Position numbers and translations under genes: made by a program. The notes under the pieces were generated by a model. The model was not told the DNA's origin and made no database searches. It saw only the letters and a program-made list of their open reading frames with translations. Below are positions 36,019 to 44,791 of a stretch of 47,581 nt of DNA, piece after piece (the stretch's first letter is position 1; the number at the start of each line of letters is the position of its first letter). Source of the stretch: Dyella sp. EPa41 (GTDB lineage: Bacteria > Pseudomonadota > Gammaproteobacteria > Xanthomonadales > Rhodanobacteraceae); the NCBI RefSeq assembly GCF_016586165.1, contig NZ_BCPR01000036.1, positions 1 to 47,581 on the forward strand, written 5' to 3'.

Positions 36019-37646
36019 GGTGCGGCCTTGATCGGGTTCGGCGTGGAGAAGCTGATGCGATAGACGTACGCATCGCTGCCGATGGGGCGGGAAGGAAGAC
36101 GCAGGTGCAAGCCGCCCGCGTCCTGGGTGAAGGAAAGGGAGCGGCCATCGGCCAACGATTCGACGCGAGTCACCTTGTCCCCGGGCGTGATCGAATGGAT
36201 GGTCGCCTCGGCCTTGGCGGGCCAGCCGAGCTCGATCGCGTAGAGCTTGCCGCCCCGGGTGGTGAAGCGGAAATCCTCGGCGGTATAGGGCCTGGTCTTG
36301 GTGTCCTGGAACGTGCCCGCCGCCACTTCGGTCGGGCCTTCGCCGAACGTCCGCCATGGCTTGCTGCCGTAGATCGCCTCGCCGTTCGCCTTCAGCCAGC
36401 GACCGATGCTGCGCAACGTGTCCTGCGCGCCCTGGGGAATGGTGCCGTCCGCGCGGGGGCCGACATTGAGCATGAGGTTGCCGTTCTTGCTCACCACATC
36501 CGCGAGCAGATGGATGATGGACGTCGGCGACTTGTACGTATCGTGCTCGATGTAGCCCCACGAGTCATTGCTGATCGAGGTATCGGTCTGCCAATGCGTG
36601 GCGTGGATGCCGCGCAGCTGGCCGCGCTCGATATCCAGCGTGCCGGCGCCCTCCGGAAAGTCGCCCAGCTTGTAGTTCACCACCACGCCGTCGCGCGTGG
36701 CGCCTTCGTTGTAGTAGTACGAGAGAAACGTGGGCAGCGTGTTGCGGAAGGTCGGATGACCGATCCACCAGTCGAAGTAGATCAGGTCGGGGTGGTATTG
36801 GTCGGTGAGTTCGACGGTGCGGGCGAGCCAGTCGTCCAGCCAGGCCTGGGAGACATAGGTCCAGTCCTCCGCCAGGTTCTGGTCGTCGCCCGTACCCAGG
36901 TGGGCCACGGCCGGCCCATACAGCTCGGCATTGCGCGCATCGTTGACGTCCGAGTCGAACTGGCGGCCGCCATCGAAGAACCAGTCGTGCTCGGCGCGAT
37001 GGGAGGACACGCCAAAGCGCATGCCCTGCCCCCGCACGGCGCGCTCGAGCTCGCCGATCACGTCGCGCTTCGGGCCCTTCTTCACCGCCGTCCAGTCCGA
37101 CAGCGCCGAGTCGTACATGGCAAAGCCGTCGTGATGCTCGGCCACGGGCACCACGTAGCGCGCGCCTGCATCATGGAAGAGTTGCGCCCAGGCCTTCGGG
37201 TCGAAGTGCTCGGCCTTGAACATCGGCACGAAATCCTTGTAGCCGAACTTGGCTTGCGGCCCATAGGTCGCCACGTGATGGGCGAACCCCTGTGTGCCTT
37301 GCTGGTACATGTTGCGCGAGTACCACTCGCTGCCGAAGGCCGGCACCGAATAGACACCCCAATGGATGAAGATGCCGAACTTGGCATCGTCGTACCACGC
37401 CGGCGAGCGGTACTTCTCCAGCGATGTCCAGTCACCGCGGAACGGCCCCTGGCCCGAGGCTTTCGCCACGCGGTCGAGGATGGCGTTACGCTGCGGCGCG
37501 AACTTCGCGCTGGCCTGCCGCCAGGCCTCGCTCTGCGCGGCGGGCGACAAGGTGTTCGCGGTTGGCGCCGTGGCCGACTGCGCCAGCACGGAGGTGCACG
37601 CGAGCCAGCCGGCGAACAGGGCGCAGCGAGCAGCAGGTTGGATCAT
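36015..37646 (-). CDS. Exported alpha-L-fucosidase, GH29
   Basis: This 543-residue enzyme has a signal peptide (cleavage near VLA/QSA) and a GH29 catalytic domain. The visible blocks are KFGIFIHWGVYSVPAFGSEWYS (89-110), VAEHHDGFAMY (168-178) and the nucleophile Asp292 in DLIYFDWWIG, followed by HLLADVVSKNGNLMLNVGP. The architecture, with a C-terminal beta-sandwich and no CBM, is that of the broader-specificity subfamily A. It removes alpha-linked L-fucose. It overlaps both neighbours by 4 bp (ATGA at 36015-36018 and 37643-37646), so GH2, GH29 and GH18 are translationally coupled. This is the second GH29 in the locus and is unlike the first in length and domains. Confidence 0.95.
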   Translation of the reverse strand: MIQPAARCALFAGWLACTSVLAQSATAPTANTLSPAAQSEAWRQASAKFAPQRNAILDRVAKASGQGPFRGDWTSLEKYRSPAWYDDAKFGIFIHWGVYSVPAFGSEWYSRNMYQQGTQGFAHHVATYGPQAKFGYKDFVPMFKAEHFDPKAWAQLFHDAGARYVVPVAEHHDGFAMYDSALSDWTAVKKGPKRDVIGELERAVRGQGMRFGVSSHRAEHDWFFDGGRQFDSDVNDARNAELYGPAVAHLGTGDDQNLAEDWTYVSQAWLDDWLARTVELTDQYHPDLIYFDWWIGHPTFRNTLPTFLSYYYNEGATRDGVVVNYKLGDFPEGAGTLDIERGQLRGIHATHWQTDTSISNDSWGYIEHDTYKSPTSIIHLLADVVSKNGNLMLNVGPRADGTIPQGAQDTLRSIGRWLKANGEAIYGSKPWRTFGEGPTEVAAGTFQDTKTRPYTAEDFRFTTRGGKLYAIELGWPAKAEATIHSITPGDKVTRVESLADGRSLSFTQDAGGLHLRLPSRPIGSDAYVYRISFSTPNPIKAAP

Positions 37647-39784
37647 GGTTGCTTGTCCCCGGCGGGAAGAAAGTGGGCGCTGCCGATGTTCAACGGGTGG
37701 TAGTCGCTCGTGGCGCCCCCGGCCCTCGCGCCGCCGGGCGACATCACATCCACCGTCAGGTGCACGGCGGCATCGTTGCCGGCGGCAGGCCAGGCGCCAT
37801 CGAACCGAACGGGCCGGGCCAGATCCGCCAGCCGCTTTTCGCCATGGGCAAGTTCATGGCCACGATCATCCAGCGCGCGCCAATGCGCGACATAACCCTG
37901 CATGGGATACGACGGCAGCTGCGCGATGCCATGGCCCGCCACCGTTGCCTGGAAACCTCGCAGGCCGTCCTTGCCGGCCTGCCATTGCGTCGTCACCGAC
38001 AAGGGGCGGTTGCGCGACTCGTACACGAAGTACGACGGCTTGCGCTGGCGGTTCTCGTCCACCAGGCCATGGTCGACGTAACCCTCGGTCTGGCCGGGCC
38101 ACAGATTGCGGTGCGATTTGTAGTCCTGGTACGTCCAGAAGATCACGCCGCCGATGAAACTCCGTCGCTGGAAGGCATCCATCTGCTGCACGAGGTTTTC
38201 CCCGCGCGCCTTGTCCGCGGAGGCCGCGTCGGGCGAGAACACGCCGGGATAGCCGAACTCGGAGATGATCACCAGCTTGTCGGGATAGGTGCGATCCATG
38301 AAGTCCAGCCAGCCTTCCACGTCGCCGCCGCCACCGCTCCAGGAGCCGAAATAGGCGTTGGCCATGATGAAGTCGACGTCGTGCATCACCGGCGTCTCCT
38401 TCCATGGCTTGATGCTGATATCGGCATCGGCGAAGGTCACGTAGCGCCCGGGGTCGATCTCATGGATCAGCGATGCCATGGCATCCACATAGGCGCGACC
38501 GCCGGGCCTGGAGGCATCGCTTTCGTTGCATACGCTCCAGGCGAAGATGCTCGCGTGATTGCCGTCCTGTTCGATCATCTCGCGCATCATGGCCTTGGCG
38601 AGCGCAAGCACGGCCGGATCCTTCAGTTGCGCCTCGCTGAACTGCCAGACGGGAATTTCCGGCACCAGCAGGATGCCGTGGCGGTCGGCGAAATCCAGCA
38701 CGGCATCGCTTTGCGGATAGTGCACGGGACGCGTCAACGTCGTATGCAGCGCGACCATGTCCTGCCAGTCGTGGCGTATCGTCCCGACCGATTCGGCGAG
38801 CCCTTCCCAGGGCGAATCTTCGTGGCGCGTCAGGCCGCTCAGGCGCACCGGCTGGCCGTTGACGTAGAGGCGGCGGTCGCGAATGGCGATGTCGCGCACG
38901 CCGAACGTGTCGCTGCGTGAATCAAGCACGGTGCCATCGGTGGCGCGCAACTCCGTGACCCACTGGTAGAGCCGGCCATCCCCGATGTTCCAGCGCTGCG
39001 GGTGCGCGAGCCTCACCTGCAGCGTCGCCGACGCCGGCTGCCCCGCGCTTGCATCGACGCCTGCCCGTGCCTGGGCCACCGTCTTGCCATCGGGATCGAT
39101 GATGCTTGCCGTCACCAGGTAGCGGCCATCCTGGCGGTCGACGTTCTCGACCAACACCTGCGTGCTGATGTCGGCCGCATCGGCGCCAAGCCTGCTCGCG
39201 ATGCGCTGGCGACGGATCAGCGCGTGCTCGTTGGCCGTCAACCACACGTCGCGGACGATGCCGCCGTCGTGCCACCAGTCGTACCACACGTTGCCGCTGG
39301 CGGCCTGGCGCATCGCATAGCCGGGAATGGTCGTCATGCCGGGCCGATTGTCCAGTCGCACCGCGACCCGGTTTTCACCCGCACGGAGTTGCCGGCCGAT
39401 ATCGAAGGCATACGCCGTATGCCCGCCCTCGTGCCCGCCGACCTCCACGCCGTTGACCCACACGCGGCTGCGATAGAACGTGGCGCCGAAGTGCAGCTCC
39501 ACGTGGGACGACAGCAAGGATGCCGGGACGACCATGGTCTTGAAGTACCAGGCGACGCCTTCGTAGTCGTCGTCCTGCCCGATGTTCCAGGTGTGCGGCA
39601 CATCGATCCGGCGGGTATCGGCCGGCGTGGCGCGGGGCCAGCCTTCGACGACACCCGCATCGGCGGCATCGGTACGGAATCGCCAGTCGTGATCGAGGTC
39701 GATGCGCACCTGCGCGTGGCCGGGCGTCGACCACCACAGCATCAGCGACAGCACCACGATGGCACGACCCAACCTCAATCTCAT
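37643..39784 (-). CDS. Exported GH2 glycosidase (beta-galactosidase/beta-glucuronidase-like)
   Basis: The 713-residue enzyme has a signal peptide (cleavage near GHA/QVR), a GH2 sugar-binding domain (about 30-190, with VWVNGVEVGGHEGGHTAYAFDI), an immunoglobulin-like domain and the catalytic barrel. The acid/base Glu421 (SVCNESD) and the nucleophile Glu509 (IISEFGYPG) are present. GH2 includes beta-galactosidases, beta-glucuronidases and beta-mannosidases; the sequence does not settle which. Beta-galactosidase or beta-mannosidase would both fit trimming of a complex glycan. ATG 39784 has an AAGGG site; a TTG two codons upstream is less likely. The gene is second in the operon, 86 bp after glucokinase. 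Confidence 0.92.
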   Translation of the reverse strand: MRLRLGRAIVVLSLMLWWSTPGHAQVRIDLDHDWRFRTDAADAGVVEGWPRATPADTRRIDVPHTWNIGQDDDYEGVAWYFKTMVVPASLLSSHVELHFGATFYRSRVWVNGVEVGGHEGGHTAYAFDIGRQLRAGENRVAVRLDNRPGMTTIPGYAMRQAASGNVWYDWWHDGGIVRDVWLTANEHALIRRQRIASRLGADAADISTQVLVENVDRQDGRYLVTASIIDPDGKTVAQARAGVDASAGQPASATLQVRLAHPQRWNIGDGRLYQWVTELRATDGTVLDSRSDTFGVRDIAIRDRRLYVNGQPVRLSGLTRHEDSPWEGLAESVGTIRHDWQDMVALHTTLTRPVHYPQSDAVLDFADRHGILLVPEIPVWQFSEAQLKDPAVLALAKAMMREMIEQDGNHASIFAWSVCNESDASRPGGRAYVDAMASLIHEIDPGRYVTFADADISIKPWKETPVMHDVDFIMANAYFGSWSGGGGDVEGWLDFMDRTYPDKLVIISEFGYPGVFSPDAASADKARGENLVQQMDAFQRRSFIGGVIFWTYQDYKSHRNLWPGQTEGYVDHGLVDENRQRKPSYFVYESRNRPLSVTTQWQAGKDGLRGFQATVAGHGIAQLPSYPMQGYVAHWRALDDRGHELAHGEKRLADLARPVRFDGAWPAAGNDAAVHLTVDVMSPGGARAGGATSDYHPLNIGSAHFLPAGDKQP

Positions 39785-39870
39785 CCCCAACCCTTAGCGG
39801 TGTCGACAAACAACCTCACATGCCGGCTTGCTGCCGGGGACTTGGATCACCCCACGCCCCGGCCATGGCA

Positions 39871-40932
39871 TTACCGGTTCAACCTCCAGCTTGCGGCGCC
39901 AAGCACGCCCCATTGGCCGTGCTCGACCACGAACACGGGCGTGCGATTCAGGAACGAGCGCATCACGCCCTTGTCCAGGAACCGCTCGGTGAACGGTCCG
40001 GCGCGGAGCACGCGCGTGAGCCGCGCAAGGAACCCGCCCGCGAGGCAAACGCCGCCACTCGCGCTGAAGGCAACGGCCACATCGCCGCAGAAAGCGCCAA
40101 GCCAGCGGCAGAAGCAGTCGACCGTTTCCACGGCGATGGCATCGGCGTCCGTCACCGCCATGGCGGTGATCTCCCTGGGGTCGATCAAAGGCGTCGGCGC
40201 GCCTCGTACGGCAGCCACGGCGCGGTAGAGACGCAGCAATCCCGGGCCGCTCAATACGTGCTCATACGAAACATAGCCATCCACCGGGCCCAGCTCCGCG
40301 CGGATCGCCTGCTCGATGCCGGGGCGGGCGGCCAGTTCCATCTGCCCTGCCTCGGCAGGAAGCACGCGGGCCGGTCGCCCCGGCAGCCAAAGCGCCGCGC
40401 CCAGGCCGGTTCCCGGGCCGATAACGGCCACCGGCCCCTTTGGATCGGCCATGCCGTTCACGATGGTGACTACGTCCTGCTCGCCGAAGTGACCCATGGC
40501 ATGCGCGAACGCCTCGAAGTCGTTGAGCACCTCGATGGAAGCGAACCCCGTTTCCGCTCTCAGTTGATCCAGGACGACCGGCCACGCCAGGTTCTCGTTG
40601 ACGACCGCGCCGCGCTCGACGAATCCGGCGCAGGCCAGTACCAGCGTCTTCGGATGCACCGCGTATTCACGACAAAAATGGCGGAGGATGTCGGCGAGCG
40701 ATGTGTAGTCGGCGCAGCGGTAGACCTGGTAGGAGGCAATGGCCGGCCGCCCCGTGACGGGATCGGGCACCACGAGGCCGAGGCGCGCGTGCGTACCTCC
40801 TACGTCCGCCGCCAGGAACGGCGCGCCCCCGAAGCCTTGCCATTCCCGGCGACTGGCAACCAGGGGCTCGCCAGGGACCGGTGAGCGATCGGTGTGCACG
40901 GGCTCGCGGCCCTCATCCGACAACGGCGTCAT
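39871..40932 (-). CDS. glk: Glucokinase
   Basis: This 353-residue kinase of the bacterial glucokinase family (PF02685, not ROK) has the phosphate motif FLAADVGGTHARLGL (39-53), the ATP-binding block AVIGPGTGLGAAL and the sugar-site segment AFSASGGVCLAGGF. It phosphorylates glucose, and sometimes related hexoses, using ATP in the cytoplasm. ATG 40932 has a GGTGAGG ribosome site. It is the promoter-proximal gene of the minus-strand glycosidase operon and faces the fucose operon across a 272-bp divergent region. A cytoplasmic kinase here suggests that hexoses released by the exported glycosidases are imported unphosphorylated. Confidence 0.92.
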   Translation of the reverse strand: MTPLSDEGREPVHTDRSPVPGEPLVASRREWQGFGGAPFLAADVGGTHARLGLVVPDPVTGRPAIASYQVYRCADYTSLADILRHFCREYAVHPKTLVLACAGFVERGAVVNENLAWPVVLDQLRAETGFASIEVLNDFEAFAHAMGHFGEQDVVTIVNGMADPKGPVAVIGPGTGLGAALWLPGRPARVLPAEAGQMELAARPGIEQAIRAELGPVDGYVSYEHVLSGPGLLRLYRAVAAVRGAPTPLIDPREITAMAVTDADAIAVETVDCFCRWLGAFCGDVAVAFSASGGVCLAGGFLARLTRVLRAGPFTERFLDKGVMRSFLNRTPVFVVEHGQWGVLGAASWRLNR

Positions 40933-41080
40933 CACCTCACCCCAGTGCTGGGCATGCCCCGCCCCAAGCCATTTCCAGATAAACCAAGAATTTGCCCGCG
41001 TCCCAAGGCCCAAGCCATGGGGCGCAACCGTGCGCGGAATCGCGCCATGAGCCGACCGTGTCGCGCCCCGCACTTTCGAT

Positions 41081-41105
41081 CATATATAAACCTAGTTTTT
41101 ATATG
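41081..41105. promoter_or_regulatory. AT-rich palindrome, candidate operator for both glycan operons
   Basis: CATATATAAA (41081-41090) and TTTTTATATG (41096-41105) are inverted arms matching at nine of ten positions around CCTAG. They are AT-only apart from the flanking C/G, in a strongly GC-rich region. The palindrome lies 149 bp upstream of the glucokinase start and 100 bp upstream of the fucose dehydrogenase start. It could be the operator of a shared regulator, or part of overlapping promoters. Confidence 0.6.
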
Positions 41106-41204
41106 TGCACAAGTAGTAGGATCCAGACGACACAACCCGACCCAAGGGGGCGGGGCGCGATCGCATACTTCTTCGTCTCCCCGGAGGCGGATTCGGGAGC
41201 ATTG

Positions 41205-42230
41205 ATGCCGGTTCAGCACCACGACCAGGAACCGCCCGGCAGGCCTGAGGCCGGCAAGGCCCGGCTCGCCTCCCTCGCCTTTGGCGGGGCGCCGGCCGGC
41301 AACCTCTATACAGGCGTGGCCGACGGCGTCGCCCGCGGCGCGATCGAACATGCCTGGCGCGAAGGCATCCGCCACTTCGACACCGCCCCCTATTACGGCT
41401 ACGGCCTGAGCGAGACCCGCATCGGCGACGCACTCGCGGGCGTTGGACGCGCGAGCTATGCGCTCTCCACCAAGGTCGGGCGCCTCATCGATGTCGACCA
41501 GGACCGGCACGACCGCGGCGACGGCTTTGCCGTCGACGGGCGCCGCGCGTATTTCGACTACTCGCGCGACGGCATCCTTCGCAGCCTCGAGAGCAGCATC
41601 CGCCGGCTTCGCACCGAACGCATCGATCTCCTGCTGCTGCATGACATCGGCGAACTCACGCACGGCCCACGCCATGCCCAGGTGCTCGCGCAGGCATTGA
41701 ATGAAGCGCTGCCGGCGATGGCCGAGTTGCGTGCCCAGGGCGTGGTCGGCGCCATCGGCCTGGGCGTCAACGAAGAGGCCGTGTGCCTGGAAGTGATGCA
41801 GCGCTTTCCGCTGGACGCCGTCATGCTGGCCGGACGCTACACGTTGTTCGAGCAGGCGCACAGCAAGACCGTCATGGCCAAAGCACAGGCCGACGGCGTG
41901 AAGGTGCTGATCGCCGGCCCCTACAACTCTGGCCTGCTCGGCGCGGATGCAGGGCCGGGCGACACCTACGATTACGCGCCCGCCTCAGCCGCCATACGGG
42001 CGCGCGCGCAACGGTTCTATGACGTCTGCGCGCGCACCGGCGCGACCGTGGGCGCGGCCGCGCTGCAATTCCCCATGGCGCATCCGGCGGTGTCGAATGT
42101 CGTGTGCGGCCTGCGCTCCGTCGCCGAAGTCGACAGCGCCATCGAACGCATCCGCGCCACGGTTGCCCCTGCCACCTGGACCGCACTGGTCGAAGCCGGC
42201 CTGATCGATGCGGGAGTACCCACGCCGTGA
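41205..42230 (+). CDS. Aldo/keto reductase, probable L-fucose dehydrogenase
   Basis: This 341-residue aldo/keto reductase has the complete catalytic tetrad: Asp59 and Tyr64 (FDTAPYYG), Lys90 (LSTKVG) and His146 (LLLLHDIGE). Relatives beginning ALGFGGAPLGNLY are D-threo-aldose/L-fucose dehydrogenases that oxidise L-fucose to L-fucono-lactone with NAD(P). The next genes encode every later step of the non-phosphorylating fucose pathway, which strongly supports this role. ATG 41205 has a GGGAG site. The stop overlaps the start of the lactonase gene (GTGA at 42227-42230). It is the first gene of the fucose operon, downstream of the AT-rich palindrome. Confidence 0.92.
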   Translation: MPVQHHDQEPPGRPEAGKARLASLAFGGAPAGNLYTGVADGVARGAIEHAWREGIRHFDTAPYYGYGLSETRIGDALAGVGRASYALSTKVGRLIDVDQDRHDRGDGFAVDGRRAYFDYSRDGILRSLESSIRRLRTERIDLLLLHDIGELTHGPRHAQVLAQALNEALPAMAELRAQGVVGAIGLGVNEEAVCLEVMQRFPLDAVMLAGRYTLFEQAHSKTVMAKAQADGVKVLIAGPYNSGLLGADAGPGDTYDYAPASAAIRARAQRFYDVCARTGATVGAAALQFPMAHPAVSNVVCGLRSVAEVDSAIERIRATVAPATWTALVEAGLIDAGVPTP

Positions 42231-43075
42231 TCATCGATGCGCACCGCCACTATTGGGACCCGTCGCGGCTGGAATACGGCTGGCTGGAGCACGCGCCGTC
42301 CACGCTGCAACGCAGCTTTCTGCCACCCGATATCGGCACGACGCAGGATGCCTGCATCCTCGTACAGGCGGCGCCGGATGAGCGCGAAACATGGTTCCTG
42401 TTCGATCTGGCCCGCCAGACCGAAGGCGTGCTCGGTGTCGTGGGCTGGGTGGACATGGAAGCGGACGACGCCACGCGGCGCATCGAGGCCCTGGCCGAAC
42501 AAGGACAAGGACTGCTGCGCGGCATCCGGCCGATGGTGCAGGACATCCCGGATACGGAATGGCTGACCCGCCCGGCACTCGATCGCGCCTTCGATTGCCT
42601 GCGCGATCACGGCCTGGTCTTTGACGCACTGGTGGACAACCGGCACCTGCGCGCCCTGTCCCAGCGGCTCACCCGTCATCCGGGCCTGATCACCGTCGTC
42701 GATCACGGCGCCAAGCCGAACATCGCCGGGCGGGAATTCGCCGCCTGGGCGGGTGCGGTCGCACGCGTCGCCCAGGTGCCCGACGTGGCCTGCAAGCTGT
42801 CCGGCCTGTTGACGCTGACGGGGGCCAGGGCCGACGCGGCCGCCATCGAACCGTTCGTTGCGCACCTCTTCGAAAGCTTCGGCGGCGAGCGCGTCATGTG
42901 GGGAAGCGACTGGCCCGTGCTCACCACGCATGCCACCTACGAGCAGTGGAAAACCTGCGCGCAAGCATTGGTACGCGGGCTGGCGCCACGCCACGAGGCC
43001 GCGGTGTTCGGCGCCAACGCCATGGCGATCTATTCACTCAACGGCCGCACGACGGCCCCAGGGAGAGCGGCATGA
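42227..43075 (+). CDS. Amidohydrolase, probable L-fuconolactonase
   Basis: This 282-residue amidohydrolase of the PF04909 group begins with the metal-binding block IIDAHRHYWDP (His6 and His8) and has the second Asp/metal motif MWGSDWPV near residue 225. It hydrolyses L-fucono-lactone to L-fuconate in the cytoplasm, as in known bacterial fuconolactonases. The GTG start at 42227 overlaps the upstream stop as GTGA, so translation is coupled to the fucose dehydrogenase. The start is fixed by the metal motif, which must lie within the first ten residues. Relatives act on other sugar lactones, but the operon points to fuconolactone. Confidence 0.92.
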   Translation: MIIDAHRHYWDPSRLEYGWLEHAPSTLQRSFLPPDIGTTQDACILVQAAPDERETWFLFDLARQTEGVLGVVGWVDMEADDATRRIEALAEQGQGLLRGIRPMVQDIPDTEWLTRPALDRAFDCLRDHGLVFDALVDNRHLRALSQRLTRHPGLITVVDHGAKPNIAGREFAAWAGAVARVAQVPDVACKLSGLLTLTGARADAAAIEPFVAHLFESFGGERVMWGSDWPVLTTHATYEQWKTCAQALVRGLAPRHEAAVFGANAMAIYSLNGRTTAPGRAA

Positions 43076-43121
43076 ATTCCCGTTCCGTGAACTCGACAGC
43101 AGGCAACGCCGGGAGCAGCGC

Positions 43122-43868
43122 ATGAGCGGGCGCCTGGCGGGCAAGTACGCCCTCGTTACGGCCGCCGGCGCCGGCATTGGCCGCGCCACGGCACTCGCCT
43201 TTGCCGAAGCCGGGGCGACGGTGCTGGCGACGGACATCCATGAGGAGAGCCTCGCATCCCTCGCCTCCCGCCATTCGGCCATCCGCACGCAAATCCTCGA
43301 CGTCACCGACACGACGGCAATCCGGTCGCTGGCCGCCTCCGCCGGCCGCATCGACGTGCTGTTCAACTGCGCGGGCTACGTGCATGCCGGCACCATTCTC
43401 GACACGGACGATGCCAGTTGGCGGCGCTCGTTCGCCATCAACGTGGACAGCATGTTCCACCTGTGCCGTGCCCTGCTTCCCGGCATGATCGAGCGCGGCG
43501 CGGGCAGCATCATCAACATGTCGTCGGTCGCATCGAGCATCAAGGGCGTGCCGAACCGCTTCGCCTACGGCGCTACCAAGGCGGCGGTGATCGGGCTGAC
43601 GCGCGCCATTGCCGCCGACTTCGTGGCAAAAGGCATACGCTGCAACGCCATTTGCCCCGGCACGGTGAAGACGCCCTCGCTCGCCGAGCGCGTGCGCGCC
43701 CTGGGCGGTGACGAGGAAGCCGCATGGGCCGGCTTCACCTCGCGCCAGCCGATGGGACGACTCGGCAAGCCCGAGGAAATCGCCGCGCTCGCGCTCTACC
43801 TCGCCTCCGACGAATCCTCCTTTACCACCGGCACCATCCACGTCGTGGACGGCGGCTGGTCGAATTGA
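43122..43868 (+). CDS. SDR, probable 2-keto-3-deoxy-L-fuconate dehydrogenase
   Basis: This 248-residue classical SDR has the cofactor motif TAAGAGIG (13-20), NCAG at 82-85, catalytic Ser near 135 and Tyr149/Lys153 (YGATK). Asp38 after the second strand (LATDIHEE) favours NAD+ over NADP+. In the Xanthomonas-type pathway an SDR oxidises 2-keto-3-deoxy-L-fuconate at C4 to 2,4-diketo-3-deoxy-L-fuconate, and the position before the diketo hydrolase fits this step. The ATG at 43122 has a GGGAG site and lies 46 bp after the lactonase stop. It is unrelated in detail to the SDR at 1233-2054. Confidence 0.92.
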   Translation: MSGRLAGKYALVTAAGAGIGRATALAFAEAGATVLATDIHEESLASLASRHSAIRTQILDVTDTTAIRSLAASAGRIDVLFNCAGYVHAGTILDTDDASWRRSFAINVDSMFHLCRALLPGMIERGAGSIINMSSVASSIKGVPNRFAYGATKAAVIGLTRAIAADFVAKGIRCNAICPGTVKTPSLAERVRALGGDEEAAWAGFTSRQPMGRLGKPEEIAALALYLASDESSFTTGTIHVVDGGWSN

Positions 43869-43881
43869 TGGACATGCCTGC

Positions 43882-44739
43882 ATGAAACTTTGCCGTTATG
43901 GAGCGCCCGGCGCGGAAAAGCCCGGCCTGATCGACAGGCACGGAGCCATCCGCGATCTCTCCGCCGTCATCGATGACATCGGCGCCGACGCGCTCGGCCG
44001 CGAAGGCCTGCGCCGGCTGATGGCGATCGACCCCACCACCCTGCCCGTCGTCGAAGGCTCGCCCCGCTTCGGTACGCCGGTGGCGCATGTGGGCAAGATG
44101 CTCTGCGTGGGCATGAACTACGCCGACCACGCCGCGGAAACGAAAGCACCCGTGCCCGAGCAGCCCGTCCTCTTCATGAAGGCCACCACGGCCATCGGCG
44201 GCGCCAACGACCCCATCGTGATTCCGCGTGGCTCGGTGAAGACCGACTGGGAAGTGGAACTGGGCGTGATCATCGGCGAGGTGACGCGCGATGTTTCGAT
44301 CGACGATGCGCTCGATCACGTGGCCGGCTACGCCGTGATCAACGACGTGTCCGAGCGCGAATTCCAGCTGGAACACGGCGGCCAATGGGTGAAGGGCAAG
44401 AGCTGCGACACGTTCGGGCCGATTGGCCCATGGCTGGTCACCCGGGACGAAGTGCCCGATCCGCAGAACCTCTCGCTCTGGCTCGAGGTGAACGGCCATC
44501 GCTACCAGAACGGCAACACGCGCACGATGGTGTTCGGCGTGACCCACCTGGTGAGCTACATCAGCCGCTACATGACCTTGATGCCGGGCGACGTGATCAG
44601 CACGGGAACGCCCGCCGGCGTCGGCCTTGGACTGCACCCGCCGACCTACCTGAAACCGGGAGACGTGATCGAACTGGGCATCGAAGGCCTGGGCCGGCAA
44701 CGGCAGGACGTACTCGCCCATCCCGCATCGCGCGCATGA
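43882..44739 (+). CDS. FAH-family hydrolase, probable 2,4-diketo-3-deoxy-L-fuconate hydrolase
   Basis: This 285-residue fumarylacetoacetate hydrolase-family protein contains [11 protein letters not shown], the metal-binding block [12 protein letters not shown], the lysine-bearing segment [20 protein letters not shown] and the ending [11 protein letters not shown]. It is expected to cleave 2,4-diketo-3-deoxy-L-fuconate to pyruvate and L-lactate using a divalent metal. This step separates the non-phosphorylating diketo route from the aldolase route. The start at 43882 is 13 bp after the SDR stop. The family has several substrates; the operon defines this one. Confidence 0.93.
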   Translation: MKLCRYGAPGAEKPGLIDRHGAIRDLSAVIDDIGADALGREGLRRLMAIDPTTLPVVEGSPRFGTPVAHVGKMLCVGMNYADHAAETKAPVPEQPVLFMKATTAIGGANDPIVIPRGSVKTDWEVELGVIIGEVTRDVSIDDALDHVAGYAVINDVSEREFQLEHGGQWVKGKSCDTFGPIGPWLVTRDEVPDPQNLSLWLEVNGHRYQNGNTRTMVFGVTHLVSYISRYMTLMPGDVISTGTPAGVGLGLHPPTYLKPGDVIELGIEGLGRQRQDVLAHPASRA

Positions 44740-44791
44740 GCGTCTTGCGCCATCCCCTCCATTTCGCCCCCGGCACGGGAGGCCGGCCACG

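Noticed and set aside
30116-38920. Several 500-770-codon plus-strand open frames opposite the glycosidase operon
   Set aside because: The minus-strand frames contain complete GH3, GH20, GH18, GH29 and GH2 catalytic motifs; the plus-strand frames show none and are GC-codon shadows.
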